A DNA stretch of 10,947 nucleotides from an uncultured Oscillibacter sp. Lineage in GTDB: Bacteria > Bacillota > Clostridia > Oscillospirales > Oscillospiraceae. Shown one piece after another: positions 1-6,844 of the stretch. The notes beneath the pieces are model-generated. The model had not been told where the DNA came from. It worked only from the letters and a program-made list of their open reading frames with translations, and did no database searches. How positions within the stretch are numbered: position 1 is the first letter of the stretch; each line of letters opens with the position of its first letter. Position numbers and translations under genes: made by a program. The stretch lies in contig CAMHBH010000070.1 in assembly GCA_946183175.1 (NCBI GenBank), forward strand, positions 1 through 10,947, written 5' to 3'.

Positions 1-1
1 G

Positions 2-2194
2 CCGTACTTGGAGTGTATCCGGCACGTACTCGAACAGGGGCTTTCGGTCGAGGCCCCCATGCACCGGGGTTACTACGACCAGTTAGGGCGGCTGGACGTG
101 CTGAGCGCTACGCCGTTCCTGTCGCCGGAAGACCGCAAGAGCCTGATTTCCGGGCGCGAGCTGAACAGTATCCCGCTGGCCGTACTCGAACTCCGCGACG
201 AGACTGTAAGATTACTCCTGACCAACGACGCCTTCGACGAGGCCTCCGGGGCTATCGACTGGCTGACTATCTTCGGCAACATCGAGACCGACCCCGACAT
301 GAGGGACGCTATCCGTTTACGCGACATGTCCGCGCACATGGAGCGGCTGTTAGAAGAAGCGCGCTCCTCCGGCAACGGCAAAATGTACTTCGTCGACAAC
401 GGCGAATACTTCGAGCTACAGGCCAAGCGAATCGCCGGACGCGGGGGGCTGTGCAGCGTACTGCTACGCCTGGACAACCTGTCGCGCGGCGCGGAAATCG
501 ACCGTCAGGAGAAATTGGACGAGGGCCTCCGCGCCATTTACGCGCTCTACGACCAGGTGTCGGTCATGGACATCGACAAAATGTCGTTTACGCCGCTGTA
601 CGCCGATTCCAAGGAAGTACAGGCCCCCCGGGAAGAGGACCTACGGGGCGTACACCGCCGCTACGCCGAGGAGTGGATTTACGCCGAGGACAGGCCGCGC
701 TTCCTGTTGCTCACCGAGCCCGAGACACTCGCCGAGCGGGTCGTGCATTCGGGCCGGGGCTACGTCAGCGCCTACCTCCGGACGCGCCTCTTCCACGGCA
801 ACTACGTCTGGAAACTCTACATCGTCCTGCACATCCGCGACTCCGTTTACTTCATGCTGGTGCGCGAGGCGCAGTCGGAAATTTCGGACGCCTTCGCCAT
901 CAGCGGCGGGCAGACCGAGCGCGTAGAGGATATCTTCAAGCCGGCGTCGCTGTGGCAGAACTTCACCCTCAACAGCTCCCTGAAATTCTTCTGGAAAGAC
1001 CGCGACCGCCGCTTTGTGGGCGCAAGCCGGAGCTTCCTGGACTTCTACGGCTTCCAGTCCCTGAAGGACATCCTGGGCAAGACCGACGAGGACATGGGCT
1101 GGCATATCCACGCCGACAGCTACCAGCACGACGAGTGGTCGGTTATCCGGGAGGGCGTGTCGACGCACAACGTCCCCGGCTCCTGCATTATTCGCGGGGA
1201 GAATCAGAACATCGTCGCAAGCAAAATGCCCCTCTACGACCGCGACGGGAAAATCAAGGGCCTGCTGGGCTACTTCTTCCAGCTCGACGAGTTCCCCGGC
1301 GGTCAGAACGCCGTCAAGCGGACGCGCCTCGAACCGCTAACCGGACTGCTCAACGCGCGCGGCCTCGCCGAGGATTTGTACTCGTATCAGGACGAATACG
1401 AACTCCGCAAAATCGACTTCGCCCGGATTCACATCTCCATCAAGGATTTCAACATCACAAACCAGAAGTTCGGCTACGACTTCGGCGACAGCGTCATCAA
1501 GGCCGTCGCGGGCACCATTATGCGCTGCTGCGGCGCGACTTCCTCCGTGGCCCGCCTCAACGGGAGCAACTTCGTGATTCTCACGCAGTTCCACAATCAG
1601 GCCGACTTGGACAGTCTGGTATCGCGTCTGCGCGACGTGCCGTCGGAGATTCACGTCATCGACGGGGTTCCCTTCTCGCCGTACCTGTCCATCGGCGTGG
1701 CGGTCTACTCCGACACCGAGAATATCGCCGAGCAGGCCAGTCAGGCCGAGGCGCGCATGTCCGCCGACAACACCGGCAGCCGCTACTCCGGCGAACTCGT
1801 CGACAATATCGCCAACCTGTTCCACCTCTACGAGAATCTCCCGCTGTCCTTCGCCGTCTACTACATCCCCCCGCACGAGGGCAAGACCGAACAGGACGCC
1901 GTGATTCTCTACGCCAACAAGCTCTTCCTGAAAGCGAACCACTTCACCCGCGCGAGTCTGCTGGGGAAGACCGTCCGGGAGACGTTCCCCATGACCGGGC
2001 CGCACTGGTACGACATGGCCCGCCGCGCCGCCTTCTACGGCGAGGCCTCCAAAAGCGTCCTGTACTACACACTCAAGGATATGCACCTGTACGCGACGGC
2101 AAGCCAGGTCATCGGCCCCGGCTACTGCGCCTTTACGTACCAGTGGGACATCCCGCCGCTCTCCCCGCCCGAGGGGGAAGTCAAGGACGCTTAA
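2..2194 (+). CDS. PAS / degenerate GGDEF multidomain signalling protein (5' truncated)
   Basis: The frame is open to the left edge. The first possible start, a TTG at 8, has no ribosome binding site, so this is the C-terminal part (about 730 residues) of a longer protein. Counting from the TTG: a poorly characterised N-terminal stretch reaches about residue 310. A PAS-like domain (about 314-430) contains FFWKD, FYGF and KIKGLLGYFFQLD. A GGDEF-fold domain (about 438-600) begins at EPLTGLLN, but its active-site loop reads NGSNF (nt 1559-1573) instead of GGDEF, so diguanylate cyclase activity is unlikely. A second PAS-like segment (about 605-728) ends the protein. Related Clostridia proteins often have GGDEF-EAL modules at the N-terminus, and the first visible residues (PYLECIRHVLEQG) could be the tail of an EAL domain; that is inference. 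Likely role: cytosolic sensor in, or derived from, cyclic-di-GMP signalling. No membrane segment is visible. Confidence 0.8.
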   Translation, partial: PYLECIRHVLEQGLSVEAPMHRGYYDQLGRLDVLSATPFLSPEDRKSLISGRELNSIPLAVLELRDETVRLLLTNDAFDEASGAIDWLTIFGNIETDPDMRDAIRLRDMSAHMERLLEEARSSGNGKMYFVDNGEYFELQAKRIAGRGGLCSVLLRLDNLSRGAEIDRQEKLDEGLRAIYALYDQVSVMDIDKMSFTPLYADSKEVQAPREEDLRGVHRRYAEEWIYAEDRPRFLLLTEPETLAERVVHSGRGYVSAYLRTRLFHGNYVWKLYIVLHIRDSVYFMLVREAQSEISDAFAISGGQTERVEDIFKPASLWQNFTLNSSLKFFWKDRDRRFVGASRSFLDFYGFQSLKDILGKTDEDMGWHIHADSYQHDEWSVIREGVSTHNVPGSCIIRGENQNIVASKMPLYDRDGKIKGLLGYFFQLDEFPGGQNAVKRTRLEPLTGLLNARGLAEDLYSYQDEYELRKIDFARIHISIKDFNITNQKFGYDFGDSVIKAVAGTIMRCCGATSSVARLNGSNFVILTQFHNQADLDSLVSRLRDVPSEIHVIDGVPFSPYLSIGVAVYSDTENIAEQASQAEARMSADNTGSRYSGELVDNIANLFHLYENLPLSFAVYYIPPHEGKTEQDAVILYANKLFLKANHFTRASLLGKTVRETFPMTGPHWYDMARRAAFYGEASKSVLYYTLKDMHLYATASQVIGPGYCAFTYQWDIPPLSPPEGEVKDA

Positions 2195-2288
2195 AGCCTC
2201 CGCTGTCCCTTTGCGGGGGGACAAAAGCCGTCGGGCACAGGAAAAGTCTCCCCGCGCGGTTCTCTCTACACGGAAAGGACGGGGTCAC

Positions 2289-3257
2289 ATGAAAATAGGC
2301 TCTGTGGACGTGGCGTCGCGTCTGGCGCTGGCCCCTATGGCGGGCGTGACGGACGCGGCGTTCCGGCAGATTTGCGCCGAGCAGGGCGCGGGCTACACCG
2401 TCACGGAATTGGTATCTTCCAAGGCGCTTTGTCACCACGACCGGAAAACGTTCACGCTGTTGCGGCAGTTCCCCGGCGAGCACCCCGCCGCCGTGCAGAT
2501 TTTCGGGAGCGACCCGGCCTGTATGGCGGAGGCCGCCGCAATCGCGCTGGAGTACTCCGGCGCGGACATCGTAGACCTGAACATGGGCTGTCCGATGGGC
2601 AAGATTGTCAACAACGGCGACGGCGCGGCCCTCATGCGCGACCCCGAACGCGCCGCGCGTATCGTGGAGGCCGTCACGCGTACGGTAGCCGCGCCCGTCA
2701 CGGCGAAATTCCGCCGGGGCTGGGACTTGGGCAACTGCAATTGTGTGGAGTTCGCGCGCGTACTCGAACAGGCCGGAATCGCGGCGGTGGCCGTACACGG
2801 GCGGACGCGCGCGCAGATGTACGGCGGCGCGGCGGACTGGCACTGTATCCGGCAGGTCAAGGAGGCGGTGTCGGTGCCGGTCTTCGCCAACGGCGACGTT
2901 TGGACGCCGCAGGACGCCGCGCGTATCCTACAGCGCACCAGGGCCGACGCGCTCATGATTGGCCGCGCGGCGTTCGGCAACCCGTGGATTTTCCGGCAGG
3001 CCGCCGCCGTACTCGCCGGGGAGCCCGTCCCCGAACTCCCGCCGCTGTCGGAGCGCCTCGACACGGCGGTCAGGCAAATCGAACTCTCCGCCGGAATCAA
3101 GGGCGAGCGCGTCGCCGTACTGGAAGCCCGGCGGCATTACTGCTGGTACCTCAAGGGCGTGCCGCACTCGGCGTTCTACAAGGAAAAAATCGTCCGGATG
3201 AACACTTTAGAGGATGTCCGCCGGATTACGGAAGGGATGAAACGTGACTTGACATGA
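2289..3257 (+). CDS. dusB: tRNA-dihydrouridine synthase (DusB type)
   Basis: This is an FMN-dependent enzyme that reduces specific uridines in tRNA to dihydrouridine. The 322-residue protein has the family's marks in order: LAPMAGVTD (FMN-binding N-terminus, about 14-22), LNMGCPMGKI with catalytic Cys101, AKFRRGWD with Lys140, VAVHGRTR with His170, FANGD (199-203) and MIGRAAFGNPWIF (about 223-235). The length is usual for bacterial Dus proteins. I chose the ATG at 2289 because the Dus fold starts directly there and GGAAAGGA (2272-2279) precedes it by 9 bases; the in-frame upstream ATG at 2211 would add 26 residues of low-complexity basic sequence. The stop overlaps the start of the sigma factor gene (ATGA at 3254-3257), so translation of the two is probably coupled. 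Assignment to the DusB subgroup is from motif resemblance only. Confidence 0.93.
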   Translation: MKIGSVDVASRLALAPMAGVTDAAFRQICAEQGAGYTVTELVSSKALCHHDRKTFTLLRQFPGEHPAAVQIFGSDPACMAEAAAIALEYSGADIVDLNMGCPMGKIVNNGDGAALMRDPERAARIVEAVTRTVAAPVTAKFRRGWDLGNCNCVEFARVLEQAGIAAVAVHGRTRAQMYGGAADWHCIRQVKEAVSVPVFANGDVWTPQDAARILQRTRADALMIGRAAFGNPWIFRQAAAVLAGEPVPELPPLSERLDTAVRQIELSAGIKGERVAVLEARRHYCWYLKGVPHSAFYKEKIVRMNTLEDVRRITEGMKRDLT

Positions 3258-3889
3258 TAACTGATTTCACCACCACGCAGGAGCGCGAACTGCTCACGAA
3301 CGCCGCGCGGGGGAATCGCGACGCGTTCGGGGAACTCGTGCGGCGCTACGAAAAGAAAGTGCTGGCGCTTTCAAACCGCCTGTGCGGGAATCCGGAAGAC
3401 GGGGCCGACGCCGCGCAGGAGGCGTTTGTATCGGCCTGGCGGGGACTGCCGAACTTTCGCGGCGACGCGAATTTCTCGACGTGGCTGTACCGCCTGACCT
3501 GCAACGCCTGTACGGACTTGCTGCGCGGTCGTCAGCGCCGCGACACGCACTCCGGGCCGTCGCTCAACGACGAGGAGGCCCATACCGATTTCCCCGACCC
3601 GGCCCCGTCGCCGCAGGAGGCCGCCGAACGCCGCGAACTCCGCGAGGAGATTCGGGACGCCTTGCGGCAACTCTCCCCCGAACATCGGCAGGTTTTGATT
3701 CTCCGGGAAATCCATCAGCTTTCCTACGGGGAAATCGGGGAGGCGCTGTCGCTGGACGGCGGCACCGTCAAGTCGCGGATTCACCGGGCGCGGGAGAGCC
3801 TGCGAAAAATTCTGATAGAGCGGGGAACTTTTCCCGCCGCGAACCGTCTAAGAGAACAGGAAAGGGGGGCTGCATATGAGCAGTCATGA
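3254..3889 (+). CDS. ECF-type RNA polymerase sigma factor
   Basis: A 211-residue group 4 (extracytoplasmic function) sigma factor of the SigW/RpoE type, which directs RNA polymerase to stress or envelope promoters. Region 2 (about 23-91) shows FGELVRRYEKKV, DAAQEAFVSAWRGL and FSTWLYRLTCNACTDLLR. An acidic, proline-containing linker (about 100-125) follows. Region 4 (about 138-187) contains LSPEHRQVLILRE, LSYGEIGEAL and GTVKSRIHRARESLRK, the helix-turn-helix that reads the -35 element. The ATG overlaps the dusB stop by four bases, and its 3' end overlaps the anti-sigma gene by 14 bases, the usual arrangement for a sigma/anti-sigma pair. The C-terminal 20 or so residues after region 4 are not conserved in the family. 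The regulon cannot be told from this window. Confidence 0.94.
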   Translation: MITDFTTTQERELLTNAARGNRDAFGELVRRYEKKVLALSNRLCGNPEDGADAAQEAFVSAWRGLPNFRGDANFSTWLYRLTCNACTDLLRGRQRRDTHSGPSLNDEEAHTDFPDPAPSPQEAAERRELREEIRDALRQLSPEHRQVLILREIHQLSYGEIGEALSLDGGTVKSRIHRARESLRKILIERGTFPAANRLREQERGAAYEQS

Positions 3890-5144
3890 CGAATACGCGG
3901 CCCTGCTGGACGCGTTTCTGGACGGGGAATTATCCGAAGCGGAGGCCGAAGGGGTTCGCGTACACCTCTCGGAGTGCGCGGACTGTCAGGCCTACGTCGC
4001 GGACGCGCTGGCAATCCGCGACGCCTTCCCGGACATCGAGGAGACCGTCGTGCCGGACGGGTTCGCGGAATCCGTACTCGCGGCGCTCCCGCCGAGGCGG
4101 GTATCGTGGCGGGCGCAGTGGGCGAAAATCGTACTGCCGCTGGCGGCCTGCGCCGCGCTCGTAATCCTGGTGCACGGAATCGCCGAGAGGCGCGCCGCCG
4201 ATACCGTCACGATGAGCGCTGACACAGAGGAAGCGTTCATGACCGGCATGGACGCCGGGGGCGGAAGTCCCGTGCCGGGCAGTACGGCGGTCGCCGACGA
4301 CGCCGACACCGTGCCGCCGCAAGCGCCGGAACTGTACGACGCGGCGGAAGCGCAATCCACGCAGAACGCGGCCACAGAGGAGACGATTCCCTTTACCATG
4401 CGGAGTTCCGAAACGGAAGCCCCCGGGGAAGGCGGGACGGAATCGGTATCGAACAGGAGCGCGGCCCCCGCCGCCGCGAAGGAAGTCCCGGGGGAGTACG
4501 CCGCAACGGAAACTTTCCCGGAGAAGGATATCAAGACGGAAGAATTTCCGGACGAGAACCCCGCGACAAAAACGGTTCCTTATGAGGAGACCGGGGCGGA
4601 CGAAGACCCCGCGACAAAAACGCTTCCTTACGGGGAGACCGGGGCGGACGAAGACCCCGCGACAAAAACGGTTCCTTACGAGGAGACCAGGGCGGAAGAA
4701 TTTCCGGACGAAGACCCCGCGACGAAAATTATTCCCTACGGGGAGACCAAGGCGGACGAATTTCCGGACGGGGAGACCAAGACGGAGAGCGTCGACGGAA
4801 AGGAGCCGCTCCCCGACGAATTCCCACCCAAGCCGGAACCCGGCGTAAACGAAGTGACGCTTTTAGGGGAATCCGGGGAGAAAGAGGAGACGGAGTTCCC
4901 GGAAAAGTACGAGACGGCGGATTCGCTGTCGCTGTGGACGCTCCCGCCGGAGGCGCTCGACCTGTTCGACGACTACGCCCCCGCCGAAAAGACGGAATCC
5001 GGTATCTGGTACGCGCTCACGCCCGAGGAGTTCGACGCGCTCTCGCAGAAGTTCGCCAAGATGGGCATGGAAATCGTCTCCGGGGCCGACGCCCTCCCCT
5101 CTATGGCCCGCCCGGGTATGGAATACGTCTTTGTGCCGCTCTGA
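3876..5144 (+). CDS. Membrane-anchored zinc-finger anti-sigma factor with acidic repeats
   Basis: A 422-residue predicted anti-sigma factor for the sigma factor encoded just upstream, which it overlaps by 14 bases; a GGGGGG run at 3864-3869 serves as ribosome binding site. The N-terminal 60 residues form a ZAS-type anti-sigma domain with the His-x3-Cys-x2-Cys zinc motif (His30, Cys34, Cys37). One transmembrane helix follows at about 85-102, so the N-terminus is cytosolic and binds the sigma factor. The remaining 320 residues are outside: a Ser/Thr/Ala-rich stretch, then acidic tandem repeats (about 222-303) with the consensus DEDPATKTVPYEETGA, then a more ordered C-terminal segment (about 345-422) beginning LSLWTLPPEALDLF. 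I do not recognise the extracellular part; it could be a stalk plus sensor domain. Regulated proteolysis releasing the sigma factor is known for this family but not shown here. Confidence 0.88.
   Translation: MSSHDEYAALLDAFLDGELSEAEAEGVRVHLSECADCQAYVADALAIRDAFPDIEETVVPDGFAESVLAALPPRRVSWRAQWAKIVLPLAACAALVILVHGIAERRAADTVTMSADTEEAFMTGMDAGGGSPVPGSTAVADDADTVPPQAPELYDAAEAQSTQNAATEETIPFTMRSSETEAPGEGGTESVSNRSAAPAAAKEVPGEYAATETFPEKDIKTEEFPDENPATKTVPYEETGADEDPATKTLPYGETGADEDPATKTVPYEETRAEEFPDEDPATKIIPYGETKADEFPDGETKTESVDGKEPLPDEFPPKPEPGVNEVTLLGESGEKEETEFPEKYETADSLSLWTLPPEALDLFDDYAPAEKTESGIWYALTPEEFDALSQKFAKMGMEIVSGADALPSMARPGMEYVFVPL
4539..4784 (+). repeat. In-frame tandem repeat inside the anti-sigma gene
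   Basis: About four and a half imperfect units in tandem, all in frame. Two units are 48 bases (4599-4646 and 4647-4694), each coding 16 residues of the form DEDPATKT(V/L)PY(E/G)ET(G/R)A. Two units are 60 bases (4539-4598 and 4695-4754), with an extra EEFP-type tetrapeptide. A partial unit starts at 4755. DNA identity between neighbouring 48-base units is very high, which suggests recent expansion by slippage or unequal recombination. Coded residues are strongly acidic and Pro/Thr-rich, consistent with an extended spacer outside the membrane. Confidence 0.85.
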
Positions 5145-5149
5145 CAAAC

Positions 5150-5179
5150 AGAACGGAACCGCCGCGGCGGTTCCGTTCT
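5150..5179. terminator. Perfect 30-base palindrome, bidirectional terminator between convergent genes
   Basis: The 30 bases are a perfect inverted repeat centred at 5164/5165 (arms AGAACGGAACCGCCG and its complement). It sits five bases after the anti-sigma stop (5144) and eight bases before the end of the minus-strand gene (5188). The T-tracts on both sides are weak (TTCTTCCCGCTCTT on the plus strand, CTGTTTGTC on the minus strand), but the GC-rich stem and its position between two convergent genes make a shared intrinsic terminator the best reading. Confidence 0.75.
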
Positions 5180-5187
5180 TCCCGCTC

Positions 5188-6609
5188 TTATAAAGAAAGG
5201 CGTCTTTTCAAGCGCTTTGTCTTCCCCGGTCTGTCCGGTTCCGCTTCCGGTTCCGCCCACAGATAGCCGAGGCCCAGCATAATAAAGAAATACGGGGCGG
5301 TATTGTAGACGGTGAGCCCGAAAAACGACCCGGCCAAATAGCCGAAAGCCGCCGTCAGCGCGGCGAAGGTCGGCGCGTCCAGGCGCGCGCGCTGTCGGAC
5401 TGCCCGCACGTAGACGCCCACACAACCTATCAGGTAAAGCAGGCCGCCGGGAAAGCCGTAGAAGAGCGCGTACTGCATGAACTCGTTATGCGGCCTGGGG
5501 TTCCCCACCTCCGCCAGAACCCGGACGTGTACGCCCTCGAAGCCGATTCCGAAGACCGGATTCTCCAGAATGAGCCTCATGGAGTTTCTCCATATCATCC
5601 AGCGATTAGACCCGGCGCTTGCGGCCTGCGGACTGTCCGGACTTGTAACGACCGTGGCCGTATCCTGCACGAACCGGCCCAGAGTTTTCGCCAGGTTGCC
5701 GTTGACACTCCCCGCCGCGCACATGACGACTAAAAATATCGCCAGCGGTAGAAACGTCCACAGGCGGAACCGCCCGTCCCGGATACGGCACGCCGCCACC
5801 ACGAAAAGGCACGCGCACAAACTCCCAATCCACGCGCCCATGGTATCGTTGTAGCTCAGCACCAGCGTGTTGAGCGCCAGCGCGGCGGCGTAGAAACAGC
5901 GCCAGGGGCGGGATTCCGTTTCCACCAGAAGTCCGGCCAGGAGCGCGATGAAGACAGTCAGGAAGTAGCCGTAGTAATTGATATTGGTGAAAATCCCGGC
6001 GTATCTGGGCCGCCAGTCGTAATAGTACGGGGTGGCCTGGAGATGGTCGTACAAATAGAACGCGAACGAGGCCAGCACGGTACTAATCATAGCCATACCG
6101 CGCAGGAGCCAGAGCTTCAGGCGCGGATTGCGCAGGCACAGGCCCAGCGTGAAGAAGCAGAGGAAGTATTCGAGATGTAAGAAGAAACTCTCGTGTTTCA
6201 GCCCCGCCCCTTCCAGCAGGATGTTCGTCACGCCGTTGGTGAAAGGAATGTCGATTATCATCCACAGCACCAGCGCCAGAAATACCAGGAACACCGGATT
6301 GTCCCGGAAAACGTAGAACGCGGAACGGTTTTTGTGCCAGGTCTGGAACAGCGCCGCCGTGAGGGCCAGTACCGACAGCCAGGCGACCAGCGGAAAGAGT
6401 ATGCTGTCGAGCAGGAGGCGGTTGATTTCAATCATGCGGTCGAAACTGCCCTGTATCAAAGTCGGCACGAGCACGAGCAGCGGCCAGAACGAGAACGCCG
6501 CCAGCGCGAAAAACGCTATCACGCTGACAAGTTCCGGATTCCAGAAAGTCCGGAATGCCGCCGCCTTAAGATTCTGCCGCGAGAACTGTTTCTTCTTGTT
6601 TTTTTTCAT
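5188..6609 (-). CDS. O-antigen ligase / Wzy polymerase family membrane protein
   Basis: A 473-residue polytopic membrane protein with roughly ten or more hydrophobic segments. It resembles the O-antigen ligase/Wzy superfamily, which joins or polymerises lipid-linked glycans at the outer face of the membrane. Family-like features are RYAGIFTNINYYGYF in the middle, the large extracytoplasmic loop after the central helices, and the C-terminal block NRWMIWRNSMRLILENPVFGIGF followed by PRPHNEFMQYALFYGFPGG, which matches the Wzy_C pattern (R-x-x-x-W ... P-x-x-G-x-G ... HNE). The very basic N-terminus (KKNKKK) is cytosolic. I chose the ATG at 6609 because GGAGGG lies six bases upstream (6616-6621) and the longer open frame lacks any support. 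In a Gram-positive the substrate may be an exopolysaccharide, teichoic-acid-like polymer or glycoprotein glycan; the exact one cannot be told. It stands alone, not in a glycan cluster. Confidence 0.85.
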   Translation of the reverse strand: MKKNKKKQFSRQNLKAAAFRTFWNPELVSVIAFFALAAFSFWPLLVLVPTLIQGSFDRMIEINRLLLDSILFPLVAWLSVLALTAALFQTWHKNRSAFYVFRDNPVFLVFLALVLWMIIDIPFTNGVTNILLEGAGLKHESFFLHLEYFLCFFTLGLCLRNPRLKLWLLRGMAMISTVLASFAFYLYDHLQATPYYYDWRPRYAGIFTNINYYGYFLTVFIALLAGLLVETESRPWRCFYAAALALNTLVLSYNDTMGAWIGSLCACLFVVAACRIRDGRFRLWTFLPLAIFLVVMCAAGSVNGNLAKTLGRFVQDTATVVTSPDSPQAASAGSNRWMIWRNSMRLILENPVFGIGFEGVHVRVLAEVGNPRPHNEFMQYALFYGFPGGLLYLIGCVGVYVRAVRQRARLDAPTFAALTAAFGYLAGSFFGLTVYNTAPYFFIMLGLGYLWAEPEAEPDRPGKTKRLKRRLSL

Positions 6610-6651
6610 CGTCCGCCCTCCGTATTTGGCCTGTATTCCGCTGTTTTCAAC

Positions 6652-6681
6652 AGTATAAATCAAAACGCGCGGGGTTGTCAA
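6652..6681 (-). promoter_or_regulatory. SigA-type promoter of the O-antigen ligase-like gene
   Basis: On the minus strand, TTGACA (complement of 6676-6681) and TATACT (complement of 6652-6657) are separated by 18 bases, a near-consensus vegetative promoter. It lies about 43 bases upstream of the start codon at 6609. It is divergent from, and only a few bases away from, the direct repeat at 6691 that carries the rightward promoter. Confidence 0.7.
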
Positions 6682-6690
6682 GGTGTTTTG

Positions 6691-6838
6691 GGACTGCCGG
6701 AGAACAACTCCGGCAATTTCGCCGCGCGGGCCGAAAAAATCACCGGAGACGGTTGTAAGTTTCCGGGGATTGTGATATACTCCGTCCAACAGGCGGCGGC
6801 GCAGTGTCCGAAGTCAGGTTCGCCGCTTCTCAGGGAGG
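6691..6838 (+). repeat. Direct repeat, copy 1 (OLE-type promoter and leader), upstream of DUF488 operon
   Basis: This stretch is repeated at 8652-8800 in the same orientation. From 6721 to 6838 the two copies differ, by my count, at five positions plus one one-base indel in an A-run; 6691-6720 is recognisably related but more diverged. The block holds an extended -10 promoter, the transcript leader with a GCGGCG/CGCCGC stem, and at its right edge AGGGAGG (6832-6838), which serves as the ribosome binding site for the DUF488 gene six bases later. A small perfect inverted repeat, TGCCGGAG-aacaa-CTCCGGCA (6695-6715), is present only in this copy. Confidence 0.9.
6753..6781 (+). promoter_or_regulatory. 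Extended -10 promoter of the DUF488 / dual-OB operon
   Basis: TTGTAA (6753-6758), a 17-base spacer and TATACT (6776-6781) with TG at the extended -10 position (6773-6774). Transcription should begin near 6788, giving a 5' leader of about 57 bases. The leader contains a GCGGCG ... CGCCGC inverted repeat just before the ribosome binding site. The promoter core is identical to the one in front of OLE RNA. Confidence 0.8.
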
Positions 6839-6844
6839 TTTTTC

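Noticed and set aside
2204..2223. Hairpin TGTCCC ... GGGACA after the signalling gene as a terminator
   Set aside because: The stem is only six base pairs and no T-run follows on the plus strand; I could not find a convincing dusB promoter after it either, so read-through is possible.
73..3879. Long open frames in other frames and on the minus strand within the signalling, dusB and sigma genes
   Set aside because: GC-rich coding DNA leaves few stop codons in other frames; these translations have skewed composition (Arg- or Ser-rich) and no family motifs, unlike the chosen genes.
4539..4784. CRISPR-like array of regularly spaced repeats
   Set aside because: The units are contiguous with no unique spacers, lie in frame within a gene, and encode a consistent peptide repeat; no cas genes are nearby.
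6695..6715. Eight-base-pair inverted repeat in the left direct repeat as a terminator or operator
   Set aside because: No T-tract follows on the plus strand and it is not preserved in the right copy; it may be incidental. Kept only as a note in the repeat entry.
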